Source: Clostridiales bacterium
Lineage (GTDB): Bacteria; Bacillota_A; Clostridia; Lachnospirales; Lachnospiraceae
DNA length: 12,785 nucleotides
Direction: 5' to 3'
Assembly: GCA_030154385.1 (NCBI GenBank)
Contig: JASKJZ010000029.1
Span: 1 to 12,785 of the forward strand
The stretch's first letter is position 1; each line of letters opens with the position of its first letter. The notes beneath the pieces were generated by a model. The model saw nothing but the letters and a program-made list of their open reading frames with translations. It had not been told where the DNA came from and did not search any database. The position numbers were made by a program, and so were the translations under genes. Of the stretch, positions 1 through 8,239 are shown piece after piece.

Positions 1-659
1 ATAAAGTAACACCCCAGGATAAATACCAGATAAAAGAAGGCAGGATTTTTCATCACAGCAAGAAATCCGATATTTTTTCTATGCTCTGTGGTTCTCTCTG
101 GCTCGGAGATTGTAACAAAGGAAAAAAGAAAAATCCCAATCGCAGCGATTCCAATTAAAATAAGATTGGTTACCTTCCAGGCTCCGATATTGGTAGCAAA
201 CATACCCGCAAGCTTCTGACTTCCCGTTGTTCCGATTCCTTGTATAAAAAACAGCGTATTAATAATCATCGCAGGTGCACCAACAAACAAAATCGGTGTC
301 ATAATATTCATTAACGTATTCATCAAGGTGGAAGCGCCCATCGTAAAAAACATACCCAGTAACAAGATATAATACTGATCCGTCACAACATAAAGGAATG
401 CGAAAAGACACCATATCATCAAGATCACAAGCGATACCTTTTTCTTTGGGAAACGATCGGCGATGCTTCCTCCTAACAATAAAAATACTAAATTTCCCAA
501 ATAACTAACCGTTACAATAAAAGAAATTTGTGCATGCGTCAATGCAAAATGGGATTCAAACACAAGGGCAAAAATACCTCGCATCGCATCACTTGCCCCA
601 AGCGCAACCATAATAATCGCCATACTCACATACGCGATTGTTTCATTCTTCTTTGACAT
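1..659 (-). CDS. MFS transporter, N-terminal part (runs off left edge)
   Basis: This is the first 219 codons of a major facilitator superfamily permease; the rest lies beyond base 1. Translation from the ATG at 659-657 gives a hydrophobic protein with about six membrane segments (roughly residues 8-28, 46-65, 75-93, 97-118, 126-145 and 163-183) and the start of a seventh at the cut. The MFS signature loop between helices 2 and 3 is present as GGSIADRFPKKK (residues 63-74). A charged central loop (about 185-203) separates the two halves, as usual for the family. A ribosome site (AAAGGAAAGAG) precedes the ATG. The gene begins 24 bases after the alpha-mannosidase stop, so it is probably the last visible gene of that operon. 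It may carry a released sugar or act as a second importer; the substrate cannot be read from the sequence. Confidence 0.88.
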   Translation of the reverse strand, partial: MSKKNETIAYVSMAIIMVALGASDAMRGIFALVFESHFALTHAQISFIVTVSYLGNLVFLLLGGSIADRFPKKKVSLVILMIWCLFAFLYVVTDQYYILLLGMFFTMGASTLMNTLMNIMTPILFVGAPAMIINTLFFIQGIGTTGSQKLAGMFATNIGAWKVTNLILIGIAAIGIFLFSFVTISEPERTTEHRKNIGFLAVMKNPAFFYLVFILGCYF

Positions 660-683
660 AATTGTCTCTTTCCTTTGCTAATT

Positions 684-3600
684 CTACAAATCATTCCGTT
701 CAATTCCTATTGTGACGATTTCGTATGGCTTGATTTCGAATGATACGCTACCATTCTCAAGGCACCACGCTTCCTCTTTTTTCTCGAGTAAATTTAAGCT
801 CCATACCTGTTTTGGAGCAAGCTTTGTAAGATCCAGTGATACCTTATCACGCTTGCCATGAGCTTCATAAAGACGCAAAATCACGTCCTCCGACTGCTCT
901 GCCCGCTTCACACTCTCAAGAATCACATGCGCTGGCAGCTTTCCAAATAAAGAAAAATCTCGCTGTCTTACAGCGCTTACAGCTCCCCTTGTAATGCTGC
1001 ACGCGGTGTTAAGCTGATAACCAGCCTGTACGACTTTTCCCACTCGAAAGTCTCCCTTGTGCGGATAAAGCGAATACGTAAATTGATGCATTTCCTTGTC
1101 TGCCTCAGGATTTGGAAAGATTCCCGATTTAATCAAGGTAATCGCCACTGTGGATTCCTCAAAGCTATAACCATACTTGCAATCATTTAACAGGGATACC
1201 CCGTAGCCTGCTTCGGATAAATCCACCCATTTATGCGCGCACACCTCAAACTGTGCCTGCTCCCAGCTCGTATTTTTATGCGTACTGCGTGCAATATTAC
1301 CAAATTGGATATCACAGGTTGCGGTTTTGGCAAGTAGATCAAGCGGAAATTGTGCTTTTAGTAATAACTGTTCTTGTTTCCAGTCGATGCTTGTTTTAAA
1401 ATCAATGCGAGGACTTGCCTCGTAGAAGTAGATTTCCTGCGTGATCGTAGAATCCAAAAACTGCTTTTTGCAGGTTACCTTTGTAAACAAAGCACCTTGT
1501 TCCACTTCAAAGAACAACACCATATCGACCGGGTATTGTTTTTCTACATAATAGGCATCGATATTCCATGCATCAAATTCATAGGGGCGATCCTCAAACA
1601 CGAGAAGTTGATTGAGAAGCTCTCCCTTCTTTTGGATTTCTCGCTGTTGTGTCTTGTCGTAGAGCCGAGTGATTTCACCAGTTTCATTAAATTCCACCTG
1701 GTAATACAGGGTATCAAAGGCACGTAGTGTATCTTTGCTTGACAGCCCCCTTATCTTTTTATCTTCGCCTGCTTCGTCGATAATCTCTAATACGGTATAT
1801 CCATTGGCGGGTATTTCCTTCACCAGACAAACAAACGCTTCTCCCTCTTTTTGCACCAAAAGCTCTTGGTCATGATGCTTGACACGTTTGATCCCTTTTG
1901 GCAGAACAAGGTATTCACTTCTTGCAAATCCAAGTGTATTCCATACATAAAGAGCAGATTTAGAAGCAGCGCTGCTGTCAAAATCAGGTTCCATCAGTGT
2001 TTTCTTTGCGGTTATCATAAGCGAGTCGGTCAAATCCTTTGCTTTTTGATAATCCAAATCCGAGTCCTCATAGACCTCTTTAATGGCACTGCCTGGCAAA
2101 ATGTCATGAAACTGATTTAACAGTACAAGCTTCCAGGCTTTATCAAGCCCCTTCTTGTCATACACAAAGTCTTTATTTTGAATCGAAGCCAGCGTCATAA
2201 AAAATTCGCATTCTAACAAAGCTGCCTCCATTTTACGATTGTTGCGCTTGTTTCTTGCCATCGAGGTATAGGTTCCGCGATGAAATTCCAAATATAAATC
2301 CCCACACCATTTGGGAACCTGTTGCTTGGAAAGATCGGCTTCTAGTGTTTCAAAAAACTCCCGTACAAAGGAAAGCTTAACGTTTGGACAGCCTGGGATG
2401 CCCTTCTTAAGGCGTCTTCCCTGTTCTAACATAGCTGGCGTCGTTCCGCCGCCACCATCTCCATATCCATAGCAGGTCATTACATTTTTTGTCAGATCCT
2501 TATTTTGGAACATTTGCCAGGTTCCCATGGTCTGACTCGCATTTTGCAGGCCGTTGTAGGTTGTACTGCAATCAAGTCCGCGTTTTAACTCAGGATTGGT
2601 TTCATAATTTCTTGTCGTTATAAAATAGGTCAAAATTTCACTTCCATCAATCCCCTGCCAGAAAAATACATCATTTGGAATCCGATTGGATTCATTCCAG
2701 CCAAGCTTTGTGGTCATAAAATATTTGATTTCCGATTTTTTTAGAATCTGAGGCAGCGCAGCACTGTATCCAAACACATCTGGAAGCCATAGCACCACGT
2801 TATCTCCTTTGCCAAACTCCTCCGCAAAAAATTGTTTTCCATATAAGATATGGCGAACTAAGGATTCCCCCGAAGAGAGATTGGTGTCGGCTTCTAGCCA
2901 CATCGAGCCTTCTACTTCCCATCTGCCTTGCCTGACGCGTTCTTTGATTTGCGCAAAAAGCTCTGGTGCTTCTTCCTTCACAAATTGATAAAGAATCGGC
3001 TGGCTTGACATAAATTTGTATTCTGGATAATGCTCCATCAAATATAGCACCGTTGAAAAACTGCGAACTGCTTTTTCCCTGGTCTGTCGTACCCGCCACT
3101 TCCAAGCAATGTCAATATGGGTATGTCCAATACTATGCACCGAAGCTGGCTGTGGACCGCACATTTTTTCATAAAAACGAGTTTGTAAATAGGCCTTTGC
3201 CTTTTGCACAGACTCATAAAATGCCTGAGAGCCCGTCACACGAAAATCAATGCAATTCATCGTATCATTTAACACCCCTAGCAGCTCACGCTTTCGGTCG
3301 TCGCTATCCTTCAATAAGCATGCCGTCTCAAAAGGAACCTTTAAATCATAATAAAGCTCCTTGACTTCTTCCATTAACGCCTGCACCTTTAAAATAAGTG
3401 CTACATCCCGATTGCAGGTATTGGTATAGGCATGCAAATGAATCACATATTCTCTATCCTCCGCGTCATTTGAAAGGATACATTCTGCGTGATTTATATC
3501 AAGGGCACATACGATTTTCCCATCAACATACAAAATAAACTGCGGATTGTCAGTATTCCAAATATCAGTCGCTCCCGTCTTAAGGGAGAGGACAACCTTT

Positions 3601-3839
3601 TTTCCAATCAAATTCTTTGGAAGATGCAAGGAAACCCGAACGCAATAATGCTGATCGGGCTTTCCAAAATACGATTGGCTATCAAATGCCTGATAGCCCG
3701 TATTCGGCTCTAAAAAAGTACGAAAGTCTTCGTAACCAATTTCTTTTATCTGTAGGTCTTCCAACCGATAGGAATCCGTGTACATCTCTTTTTGTAACGT
3801 ACCCAAAAGATTCTCCAAACGCTTTGTCAAATCATACAT
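684..3839 (-). CDS. GH38 alpha-mannosidase (cytoplasmic, Ams1/MAN2C1-like length)
   Basis: A retaining exo-alpha-mannosidase of glycoside hydrolase family 38. The zinc/catalytic motif GHTHIDIAW is at residues 238-246, the nucleophile Asp354 is in LPDVFGYS, and the last zinc ligand His578 is in NQFHDILPGS. By alignment to insect Golgi mannosidase II, the zinc site would be His241, Asp243, Asp354 and His578. The order is an N-terminal beta domain (about 1-230), catalytic barrel (232-500), helical middle domain (about 514-600) and C-terminal beta domains (about 640-1045). At 1051 residues it is close to yeast Ams1 and mammalian MAN2C1 and longer than the streptococcal enzyme. There is no signal peptide, so it should act on imported oligosaccharides. 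A strong ribosome site (AAGGAG) precedes the ATG, and the gene starts 16 bases after the upstream permease stop. The family is secure; the linkage it cuts (alpha-1,2, -1,3 or -1,6) is not evident. Confidence 0.96.
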   Translation of the reverse strand: MYDLTKRLENLLGTLQKEMYTDSYRLEDLQIKEIGYEDFRTFLEPNTGYQAFDSQSYFGKPDQHYCVRVSLHLPKNLIGKKVVLSLKTGATDIWNTDNPQFILYVDGKIVCALDINHAECILSNDAEDREYVIHLHAYTNTCNRDVALILKVQALMEEVKELYYDLKVPFETACLLKDSDDRKRELLGVLNDTMNCIDFRVTGSQAFYESVQKAKAYLQTRFYEKMCGPQPASVHSIGHTHIDIAWKWRVRQTREKAVRSFSTVLYLMEHYPEYKFMSSQPILYQFVKEEAPELFAQIKERVRQGRWEVEGSMWLEADTNLSSGESLVRHILYGKQFFAEEFGKGDNVVLWLPDVFGYSAALPQILKKSEIKYFMTTKLGWNESNRIPNDVFFWQGIDGSEILTYFITTRNYETNPELKRGLDCSTTYNGLQNASQTMGTWQMFQNKDLTKNVMTCYGYGDGGGGTTPAMLEQGRRLKKGIPGCPNVKLSFVREFFETLEADLSKQQVPKWCGDLYLEFHRGTYTSMARNKRNNRKMEAALLECEFFMTLASIQNKDFVYDKKGLDKAWKLVLLNQFHDILPGSAIKEVYEDSDLDYQKAKDLTDSLMITAKKTLMEPDFDSSAASKSALYVWNTLGFARSEYLVLPKGIKRVKHHDQELLVQKEGEAFVCLVKEIPANGYTVLEIIDEAGEDKKIRGLSSKDTLRAFDTLYYQVEFNETGEITRLYDKTQQREIQKKGELLNQLLVFEDRPYEFDAWNIDAYYVEKQYPVDMVLFFEVEQGALFTKVTCKKQFLDSTITQEIYFYEASPRIDFKTSIDWKQEQLLLKAQFPLDLLAKTATCDIQFGNIARSTHKNTSWEQAQFEVCAHKWVDLSEAGYGVSLLNDCKYGYSFEESTVAITLIKSGIFPNPEADKEMHQFTYSLYPHKGDFRVGKVVQAGYQLNTACSITRGAVSAVRQRDFSLFGKLPAHVILESVKRAEQSEDVILRLYEAHGKRDKVSLDLTKLAPKQVWSLNLLEKKEEAWCLENGSVSFEIKPYEIVTIGIERNDL

Positions 3840-3855
3840 ATGCGTACTCCTTACA

Positions 3856-4689
3856 TCAACCCTTTACGCCGGTTGTAGCGATTCCGCCAGTAATGTACTT
3901 TTGTAAAATGATAAAGAGTACAATAACTGGAACAATTGAAATAATAGAGGCAGCTAGAATTGAATTCCAATCAATTCCCATGGTACCAATATAGCTCTTG
4001 ATGGCAATCTGGATTGTAAAGTTTTTTTGATCTGATAACACCATCAGCGGTAAGATATAGTCATTCCATCTCCATAAAAAGGAGAAGATGGTAAGGGTCA
4101 CGGTTACGGCCGTACCCAGTGGAAGCATAATATCTTTAAAAATCTTAAACTCACTTGCTCCGTCAATACGCGCAGACTCTACTAACGATAAAGGGATGGA
4201 CATATAGTGCTGGCGATACATAAAGATTCCCGTCGTAGTGGTAACGACTGGCAAAATAACGCCCCAGATATTGTCATAGAGTCCTAGCTTACTAATAACC
4301 GTGAACTGTGAAATCGTAAGAATTTCTCCAGGAATCAAGGTTCCAAGAAGAAAGATTCCAAATACTTTATTGGTATACTTTATTTCATTTCGATAGATTG
4401 CAAAGGCATAGCCGCACATCGAGCTGATTGCTACTGTAATCGCCGTTCCTACCACTGCAAGAAATAAACTGTTCTTAACATAAGTTAAAAATCCATTGTG
4501 CAGTACTTTTACATAAGCAGCAACCGAAAATTCCTCTGGAAATAAACGCAGTGGATAGGAAAATAATTCACTGGAAGATTTAAACGAACTTAATAACAAC
4601 CAAATAATTGGAAAAATTATGATAAAAGACAACACGAAACCTAAAATTGTCACAAACACACTTTGTATTCTATCTGCTTTCGTTCTCAT
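3856..4689 (-). CDS. Carbohydrate ABC transporter permease, MalG-type (CUT1)
   Basis: The second inner-membrane permease of a CUT1 sugar importer. It has 277 residues with about six membrane segments (near 10-33, 73-96, 109-130, 140-157, 190-207 and 243-263). The EAA loop that docks the ATPase is at 171-191 (ESARIDGASEFKIFKDIMLP), and the C terminus KYITGGIATTGVKG is typical of MalG-like proteins. Its ATG overlaps the stop codon of the preceding permease gene by one base (TAATG). A strong GGAGGTGA site lies inside the end of the upstream gene, so the two permeases should be translationally coupled and made in equal amounts. With its partner and the lipoprotein 5685-7013 it should import the oligosaccharide that the flanking glycosidases cut. 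No ATPase gene lies beside it. Confidence 0.95.
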   Translation of the reverse strand: MRTKADRIQSVFVTILGFVLSFIIIFPIIWLLLSSFKSSSELFSYPLRLFPEEFSVAAYVKVLHNGFLTYVKNSLFLAVVGTAITVAISSMCGYAFAIYRNEIKYTNKVFGIFLLGTLIPGEILTISQFTVISKLGLYDNIWGVILPVVTTTTGIFMYRQHYMSIPLSLVESARIDGASEFKIFKDIMLPLGTAVTVTLTIFSFLWRWNDYILPLMVLSDQKNFTIQIAIKSYIGTMGIDWNSILAASIISIVPVIVLFIILQKYITGGIATTGVKG

Positions 4690-5573
4690 TAAACTTCACC
4701 TCCACCCTTCGATAGCTTGAATTGAATAATGGTAATGATGATAAATACCACACTTACGACTACACCGACTGCAGAGGCATATCCATATTTGTATTGGTTA
4801 AAACCTTGGTTGAACATATATTGAATCACGTAAGTAGTTGAGGTTCCGGGTCCTCCAAGGGTAATACCCTGAATTAATGCATATTCCTTCAACAAGTTGA
4901 CGGTAGATAACAGTACAACAATAAAAATTGTAGGGGATAACATTGGGATCATGATACGGAAAAAGACCTGAAGCTTTGTGGCACCGTCTACATTGGCTGC
5001 TTCAAATAGTTCACCTGGAATATTGTTGATACCACCAATAAATAAAATCATAAAGTATCCAAGAGAGGCCCAATTGGAGGCAAAACTGATCACAAAGGTA
5101 GCAAGCTTTGGATTGAGTGCCCACTCGAGCGGTTTTCCGCCAACACTTTGAATCAAGAAGTTTATCAAACCATACTCTTGACCAAACATCCAGTTAATCG
5201 TGATACCAACAACCAATGCAGATAACAATACTGGAATATACATAATGGTACGAACAAAGGTCGTTCCCTTTAGCAGCTTCGTGGTAACTAAGACTGCAAC
5301 CAATAAAGGTAACATTACTTTAAATGGCAAATTAACTAGGGCATAAACAAAGGTTCTTCCCATAGTTTTATAAAATTCGACATCCTGCAATATTTTTGTA
5401 TAGTTCTTGATTCCGATAAAGTCCATTGTTTTCCATCCATCAAAATTAGTAAAGGAAAATCCAATACTTAAAACCAACGGAATCAAAAAGAAGATGGTAA
5501 ACAGTATAAAAGATGGAGCCACAAATAACCAAAAGGCTCTGGTATGAGAAAACGCCTGCTTCTTTTTATTCAT
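4689..5573 (-). CDS. Carbohydrate ABC transporter permease, MalF-type (CUT1)
   Basis: The first inner-membrane permease of the CUT1 importer, 294 residues. The N terminus has a membrane helix at about 14-40, with further helices near 73-97, 107-129, 157-180, 211-230 and 264-285. The EAA loop is at 190-210 (FEAANVDGATKLQVFFRIMI), and the conserved ITLGGPGTSTTYVIQYMF region is at 237-254. Its start is fixed by a GGAGGATATTGAA ribosome site before the ATG at 5573-5571. It follows the solute-binding protein gene after a 111-base gap that contains a hairpin, and its stop overlaps the start of the MalG-type gene. Like many Firmicute CUT1 systems of oligosaccharide type, it must borrow an ATPase encoded elsewhere. 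Confidence 0.95.
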   Translation of the reverse strand: MNKKKQAFSHTRAFWLFVAPSFILFTIFFLIPLVLSIGFSFTNFDGWKTMDFIGIKNYTKILQDVEFYKTMGRTFVYALVNLPFKVMLPLLVAVLVTTKLLKGTTFVRTIMYIPVLLSALVVGITINWMFGQEYGLINFLIQSVGGKPLEWALNPKLATFVISFASNWASLGYFMILFIGGINNIPGELFEAANVDGATKLQVFFRIMIPMLSPTIFIVVLLSTVNLLKEYALIQGITLGGPGTSTTYVIQYMFNQGFNQYKYGYASAVGVVVSVVFIIITIIQFKLSKGGGEV

Positions 5574-5633
5574 TTCAATATCCTCCGTTCGACAAATAAC
5601 CCTTTTGTTACTTTGTCATTCATTCAATATTAA

Positions 5634-5657
5634 GCCACTGACGATAACATCAGTAGC
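5634..5657 (-). promoter_or_regulatory. Intercistronic hairpin between binding-protein and permease genes
   Basis: On the transcribed strand, GCTACTGATG and CGTCAGTGGC form a 10-bp stem (8 Watson-Crick pairs, 2 G-U) with a TTAT loop, 27 bases after the solute-binding protein stop. No run of T follows (the next bases are TTAATATTG), so it is a poor intrinsic terminator. In sugar ABC operons such a stem commonly protects the 3' end of the binding-protein message so that it outnumbers the permease message. That role is inferred here. Confidence 0.55.
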
Positions 5658-5684
5658 CTAATATCTGATAATTATTTCATCGCA

Positions 5685-7013
5685 TTATTCTGCAATCGTC
5701 CATCCAGAAGCTTCGGAAAGTTCTTTTGCAAAGCTATCCAGTGCTTCTTCTGGGGTTAACTCACCGCTGACTGCTCTCTTAAGCGTATCGCGGTATTCTG
5801 CATCCTTAAAGACTCTCCAGGAAGAGCTTTCATCGGTTTCAAAGGTATCGGTAACCTGTGCTACTTCGTCTTGAAGCTTTTCAAAATCAGTCTTTGCTTT
5901 ATCGGATTCTGGCTCATAAATCACATTTTTCAAAGAAGAAAGACCCTTGTCATTCTGTAAATATGTTTTAAAATTATCTTCTTGATAGAACCACTGTAAG
6001 AAGTTAATTGCAATTTGCGAGTTCTTCGCATTCTTTGGTACTGCTAATGCACCACCACCAATGATTGCACTTCGAGATACGGTTCCAGTCGGAGAAGTCA
6101 TAACACCAAAGTTGAATTTCGTAATTTCGGTTGCAAAGGTGTTATAATTCCATGAACCCGATAATAAAATCGCAGCATCGCCATTTTTAAAGTATTCCAC
6201 TGGGTTATCTGTGGTTGCTCCAGCCCAAATTGCCTTTGGCATAACCCCTTCTTCGTTTGCTTTAACAAACTGTGTCAAGGTATCAACGTTGGTGTCGCTA
6301 TTTAATACGATTTTAAAGCTATCCCCGTCCTTTTGAACCAAAGAACCGCCATTTGCATACATTAAAATGTCATATCTTGCTCTGGAAACATCCGCTGCAA
6401 AACCATACTTTACAGAAGTTTTTTCCTGAAGCAGCGCGGCATTTTCATACAGCTGTTCCAGTGTCCATGGATTTTCAGGGGTTGGTGCTTCGATACCAGC
6501 CTGTGCAAACAAATCTTCATTATAGTAGAAGCAGGTAGTTGTAAATTGATTTGGCAATCCTGAAATTACATCACTGGTAAATGCTTTTCCAATAATATCC
6601 AGTGGTGTCTCCTCAAAAAGGTTCAAATCGACAATCGTGCTAGCATCCACGAACTCATCTGGATACAACTGATGAATTCCTACCGTCGAAATCAAGTCTG
6701 GTAAGTCTTTATTCTGCGCCATAGCAGGGAACTTTGTCTTCATGTCGTCATTGGATAAAATAACTGTCTCATAGGTATTTCCTGTTTCGGCTGCCCAACG
6801 ATCCAATGCATTTTTTAGCGCATTATCCTCACCTGGCTCTTCGGAAAGCATGACCTTCATATTTCCAGTCGCGTTCGCACCCTCGGTTGTCGTTGTCGCT
6901 GCATCATCCTTTGTCGCGTTCGTTTCAGACTTAGATGCCCCACATCCGGTAAAGGAAACGACCATGGCCGCACTCAGTGTTGCAGCTAAAATAGTTTTAA
7001 AAATTTTCTTCAT
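5685..7013 (-). CDS. Sugar ABC transporter substrate-binding lipoprotein (CUT1)
   Basis: An extracellular solute-binding protein of the family-1 (MalE-like) type, 442 residues, anchored to the outer face of the membrane. Residues 1-23 form a lipoprotein signal peptide with lipobox FTGC, and Cys24 is the lipidated residue; Phe at -3 is less usual than Leu. A Thr/Asn/Ala-rich linker follows (about 25-51), then the two-lobed binding domain. Recognisable family features are GDAAILLSGSWN in the middle, which faces the sugar in this family, and a helical C-terminal lobe. A GGAGGT site lies six bases before the ATG. The gene starts 17 bases after the uronyl hydrolase stop and precedes both permeases, so it should capture the oligosaccharide for import. 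The ligand cannot be told from sequence alone. Confidence 0.95.
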   Translation of the reverse strand: MKKIFKTILAATLSAAMVVSFTGCGASKSETNATKDDAATTTTEGANATGNMKVMLSEEPGEDNALKNALDRWAAETGNTYETVILSNDDMKTKFPAMAQNKDLPDLISTVGIHQLYPDEFVDASTIVDLNLFEETPLDIIGKAFTSDVISGLPNQFTTTCFYYNEDLFAQAGIEAPTPENPWTLEQLYENAALLQEKTSVKYGFAADVSRARYDILMYANGGSLVQKDGDSFKIVLNSDTNVDTLTQFVKANEEGVMPKAIWAGATTDNPVEYFKNGDAAILLSGSWNYNTFATEITKFNFGVMTSPTGTVSRSAIIGGGALAVPKNAKNSQIAINFLQWFYQEDNFKTYLQNDKGLSSLKNVIYEPESDKAKTDFEKLQDEVAQVTDTFETDESSSWRVFKDAEYRDTLKRAVSGELTPEEALDSFAKELSEASGWTIAE

Positions 7014-7030
7014 AAGCTACCTCCATATAC

Positions 7031-8128
7031 TTATAGTGATTTTTTTGCTTCTATTAAAAATAAAATTGCCAGCGCCTGTCCATATGGCATGGATTTTATT
7101 TCAATACGTTTGTAAAACTCCTTATCTTCTCTTCCCATAGCCGTCCCATAGGAAACCTGATTTACAAGACCATCCTCTGTGATACAAGCTAGAATCGGCT
7201 CCAAAGCTTTTCTTGCACACTCCGCTTTGCTCTCATCAACAATACCCATCTGCACGGCTCTAAGAATTCCATATGCAAAGCCACAGGTCGCACTCGCCTC
7301 TACATAAGAGGTATCATCATCCACCAGTGTATGCCACATGCCCGATGCATCCTGATACTTACAAAGGGCATCAATTTGTGCACGTAGTGCCTCTTTTAAG
7401 AATCGGCTGCAAGCCTCGTCGCCTTCCACCATATCTAAAAATTCTGGTATCGCTGCCGTAATCCAGCAATTTCCTCTTCCCCACAGTGCCTTCGCAAAGT
7501 TGTGATTTCCTGCAAAGGTATATCCATGGTACCAAAGTCCCGTCTGCTTGTCTGTCAGATATTTGGTATGCAACAGAAATTGATATTTTGCTTCCTCGAT
7601 ATAGGTGTTGTTCTTTTGAATTCGACCCATATTTGCAAGGAATAAAACGGTCATAAATAGTGTATCATCCCAGAGCTCTTGTTCATTTAGCGTATCGCTC
7701 GTGATATGCTGAAAGCCACCCTCTTTGGTACGGGGCAGATATTGATAGATCCAATCGGCCCAATCCTCGCATAATTTGCGATATTTCTGATTATTTGTAT
7801 ATTCAGCCAAATAAGAGAGTGCCAGCATCGGCGCTGTCGTATTGACATTTTTTGCTGGAAATCCGATTTCAAACTGTCTATCATAGTACTGGATCAGAAT
7901 GTCCAGATACATGGTATCCTTCGTATATTCAAAGTATCTCCATAAGCCAAAGAGCCCAACCCCCTGCGTCCATTCCCAAAATTGATATCTGCGAACATCG
8001 TCCCCAGCCAAATTTTTGGTTGCCATATTTTCTAGAAACTCGGCATCTTCTTCATAAAGGACATCTTGAAAACTTTCAATCAATTTTACAAGCTTCGTTG
8101 CAATCTGTAATTCGGTATCTTGATTCAT
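7031..8128 (-). CDS. GH105 (GH88-like) unsaturated uronyl hydrolase
   Basis: A 365-residue enzyme of the YteR/YesR type (GH105). This family removes a 4,5-unsaturated uronic acid from the non-reducing end of oligosaccharides left by polysaccharide lyases, by hydrating the double bond. The (alpha/alpha)6-barrel motifs seen are ELWDDTLFM (about 151-159; Asp155 aligns with the catalytic Asp), LWGRGNCW (215-222), YVEASATCGFAYG (275-287) and a C-terminal PYGQAL. There is no signal peptide, so it is cytoplasmic. I chose the ATG at 8128-8126 because AAGGAAAT lies just upstream; an in-frame ATG at 8170 has no ribosome site and would add 14 residues. It is the first gene of the operon and sits opposite the AraC gene. 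Most characterised members act on rhamnogalacturonan, but some act on glucuronyl products, and the alpha-mannosidase partner favours the latter here. The related family GH88 is the main alternative. Confidence 0.9.
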   Translation of the reverse strand: MNQDTELQIATKLVKLIESFQDVLYEEDAEFLENMATKNLAGDDVRRYQFWEWTQGVGLFGLWRYFEYTKDTMYLDILIQYYDRQFEIGFPAKNVNTTAPMLALSYLAEYTNNQKYRKLCEDWADWIYQYLPRTKEGGFQHITSDTLNEQELWDDTLFMTVLFLANMGRIQKNNTYIEEAKYQFLLHTKYLTDKQTGLWYHGYTFAGNHNFAKALWGRGNCWITAAIPEFLDMVEGDEACSRFLKEALRAQIDALCKYQDASGMWHTLVDDDTSYVEASATCGFAYGILRAVQMGIVDESKAECARKALEPILACITEDGLVNQVSYGTAMGREDKEFYKRIEIKSMPYGQALAILFLIEAKKSL

Positions 8129-8184
8129 TGAATTTCCTTTCTTGTAACAATTGCTTATTTGCGTATCCATTCGCTTTTCTATAT

Positions 8185-8190
8185 CTTATA
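8185..8190 (-). promoter_or_regulatory. Possible -10 box of the sugar operon promoter
   Basis: TATAAG on the minus strand matches five of six -10 positions and would start transcription about 50 bases before the uronyl hydrolase ATG. The hexamer 17 bases upstream (CGTAGA) is a poor -35 box. A weak -35 is what would be expected if the promoter needs an activator, here presumably the divergent AraC protein. This is a motif match only. Confidence 0.35.
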
Positions 8191-8239
8191 CGGAAATCGT
8201 CCTCTTTTCTACGTTATTTTTGTTGACTTGTTGCAAGTA

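Noticed and set aside
3053..3364. Plus-strand open frame of about 100 codons inside the mannosidase gene, and similar frames at 1374-1727, 1851-2120 and 3617-3994
   Set aside because: They lie opposite well-supported coding sequence, show no family features and have no promoter or ribosome site; they are reverse-strand shadows.
8129..8170. Longer N terminus for the uronyl hydrolase from an ATG at 8170
   Set aside because: No ribosome site precedes it and the added 14 residues do not look like the family; the ATG at 8128 has AAGGAAAT just upstream.
8223..8228. TTGACT as a -35 box for the AraC gene
   Set aside because: It is 37 bases from TATAAT, and no -10 box lies 17 bases downstream; TTGCAT at 8243 has correct spacing.
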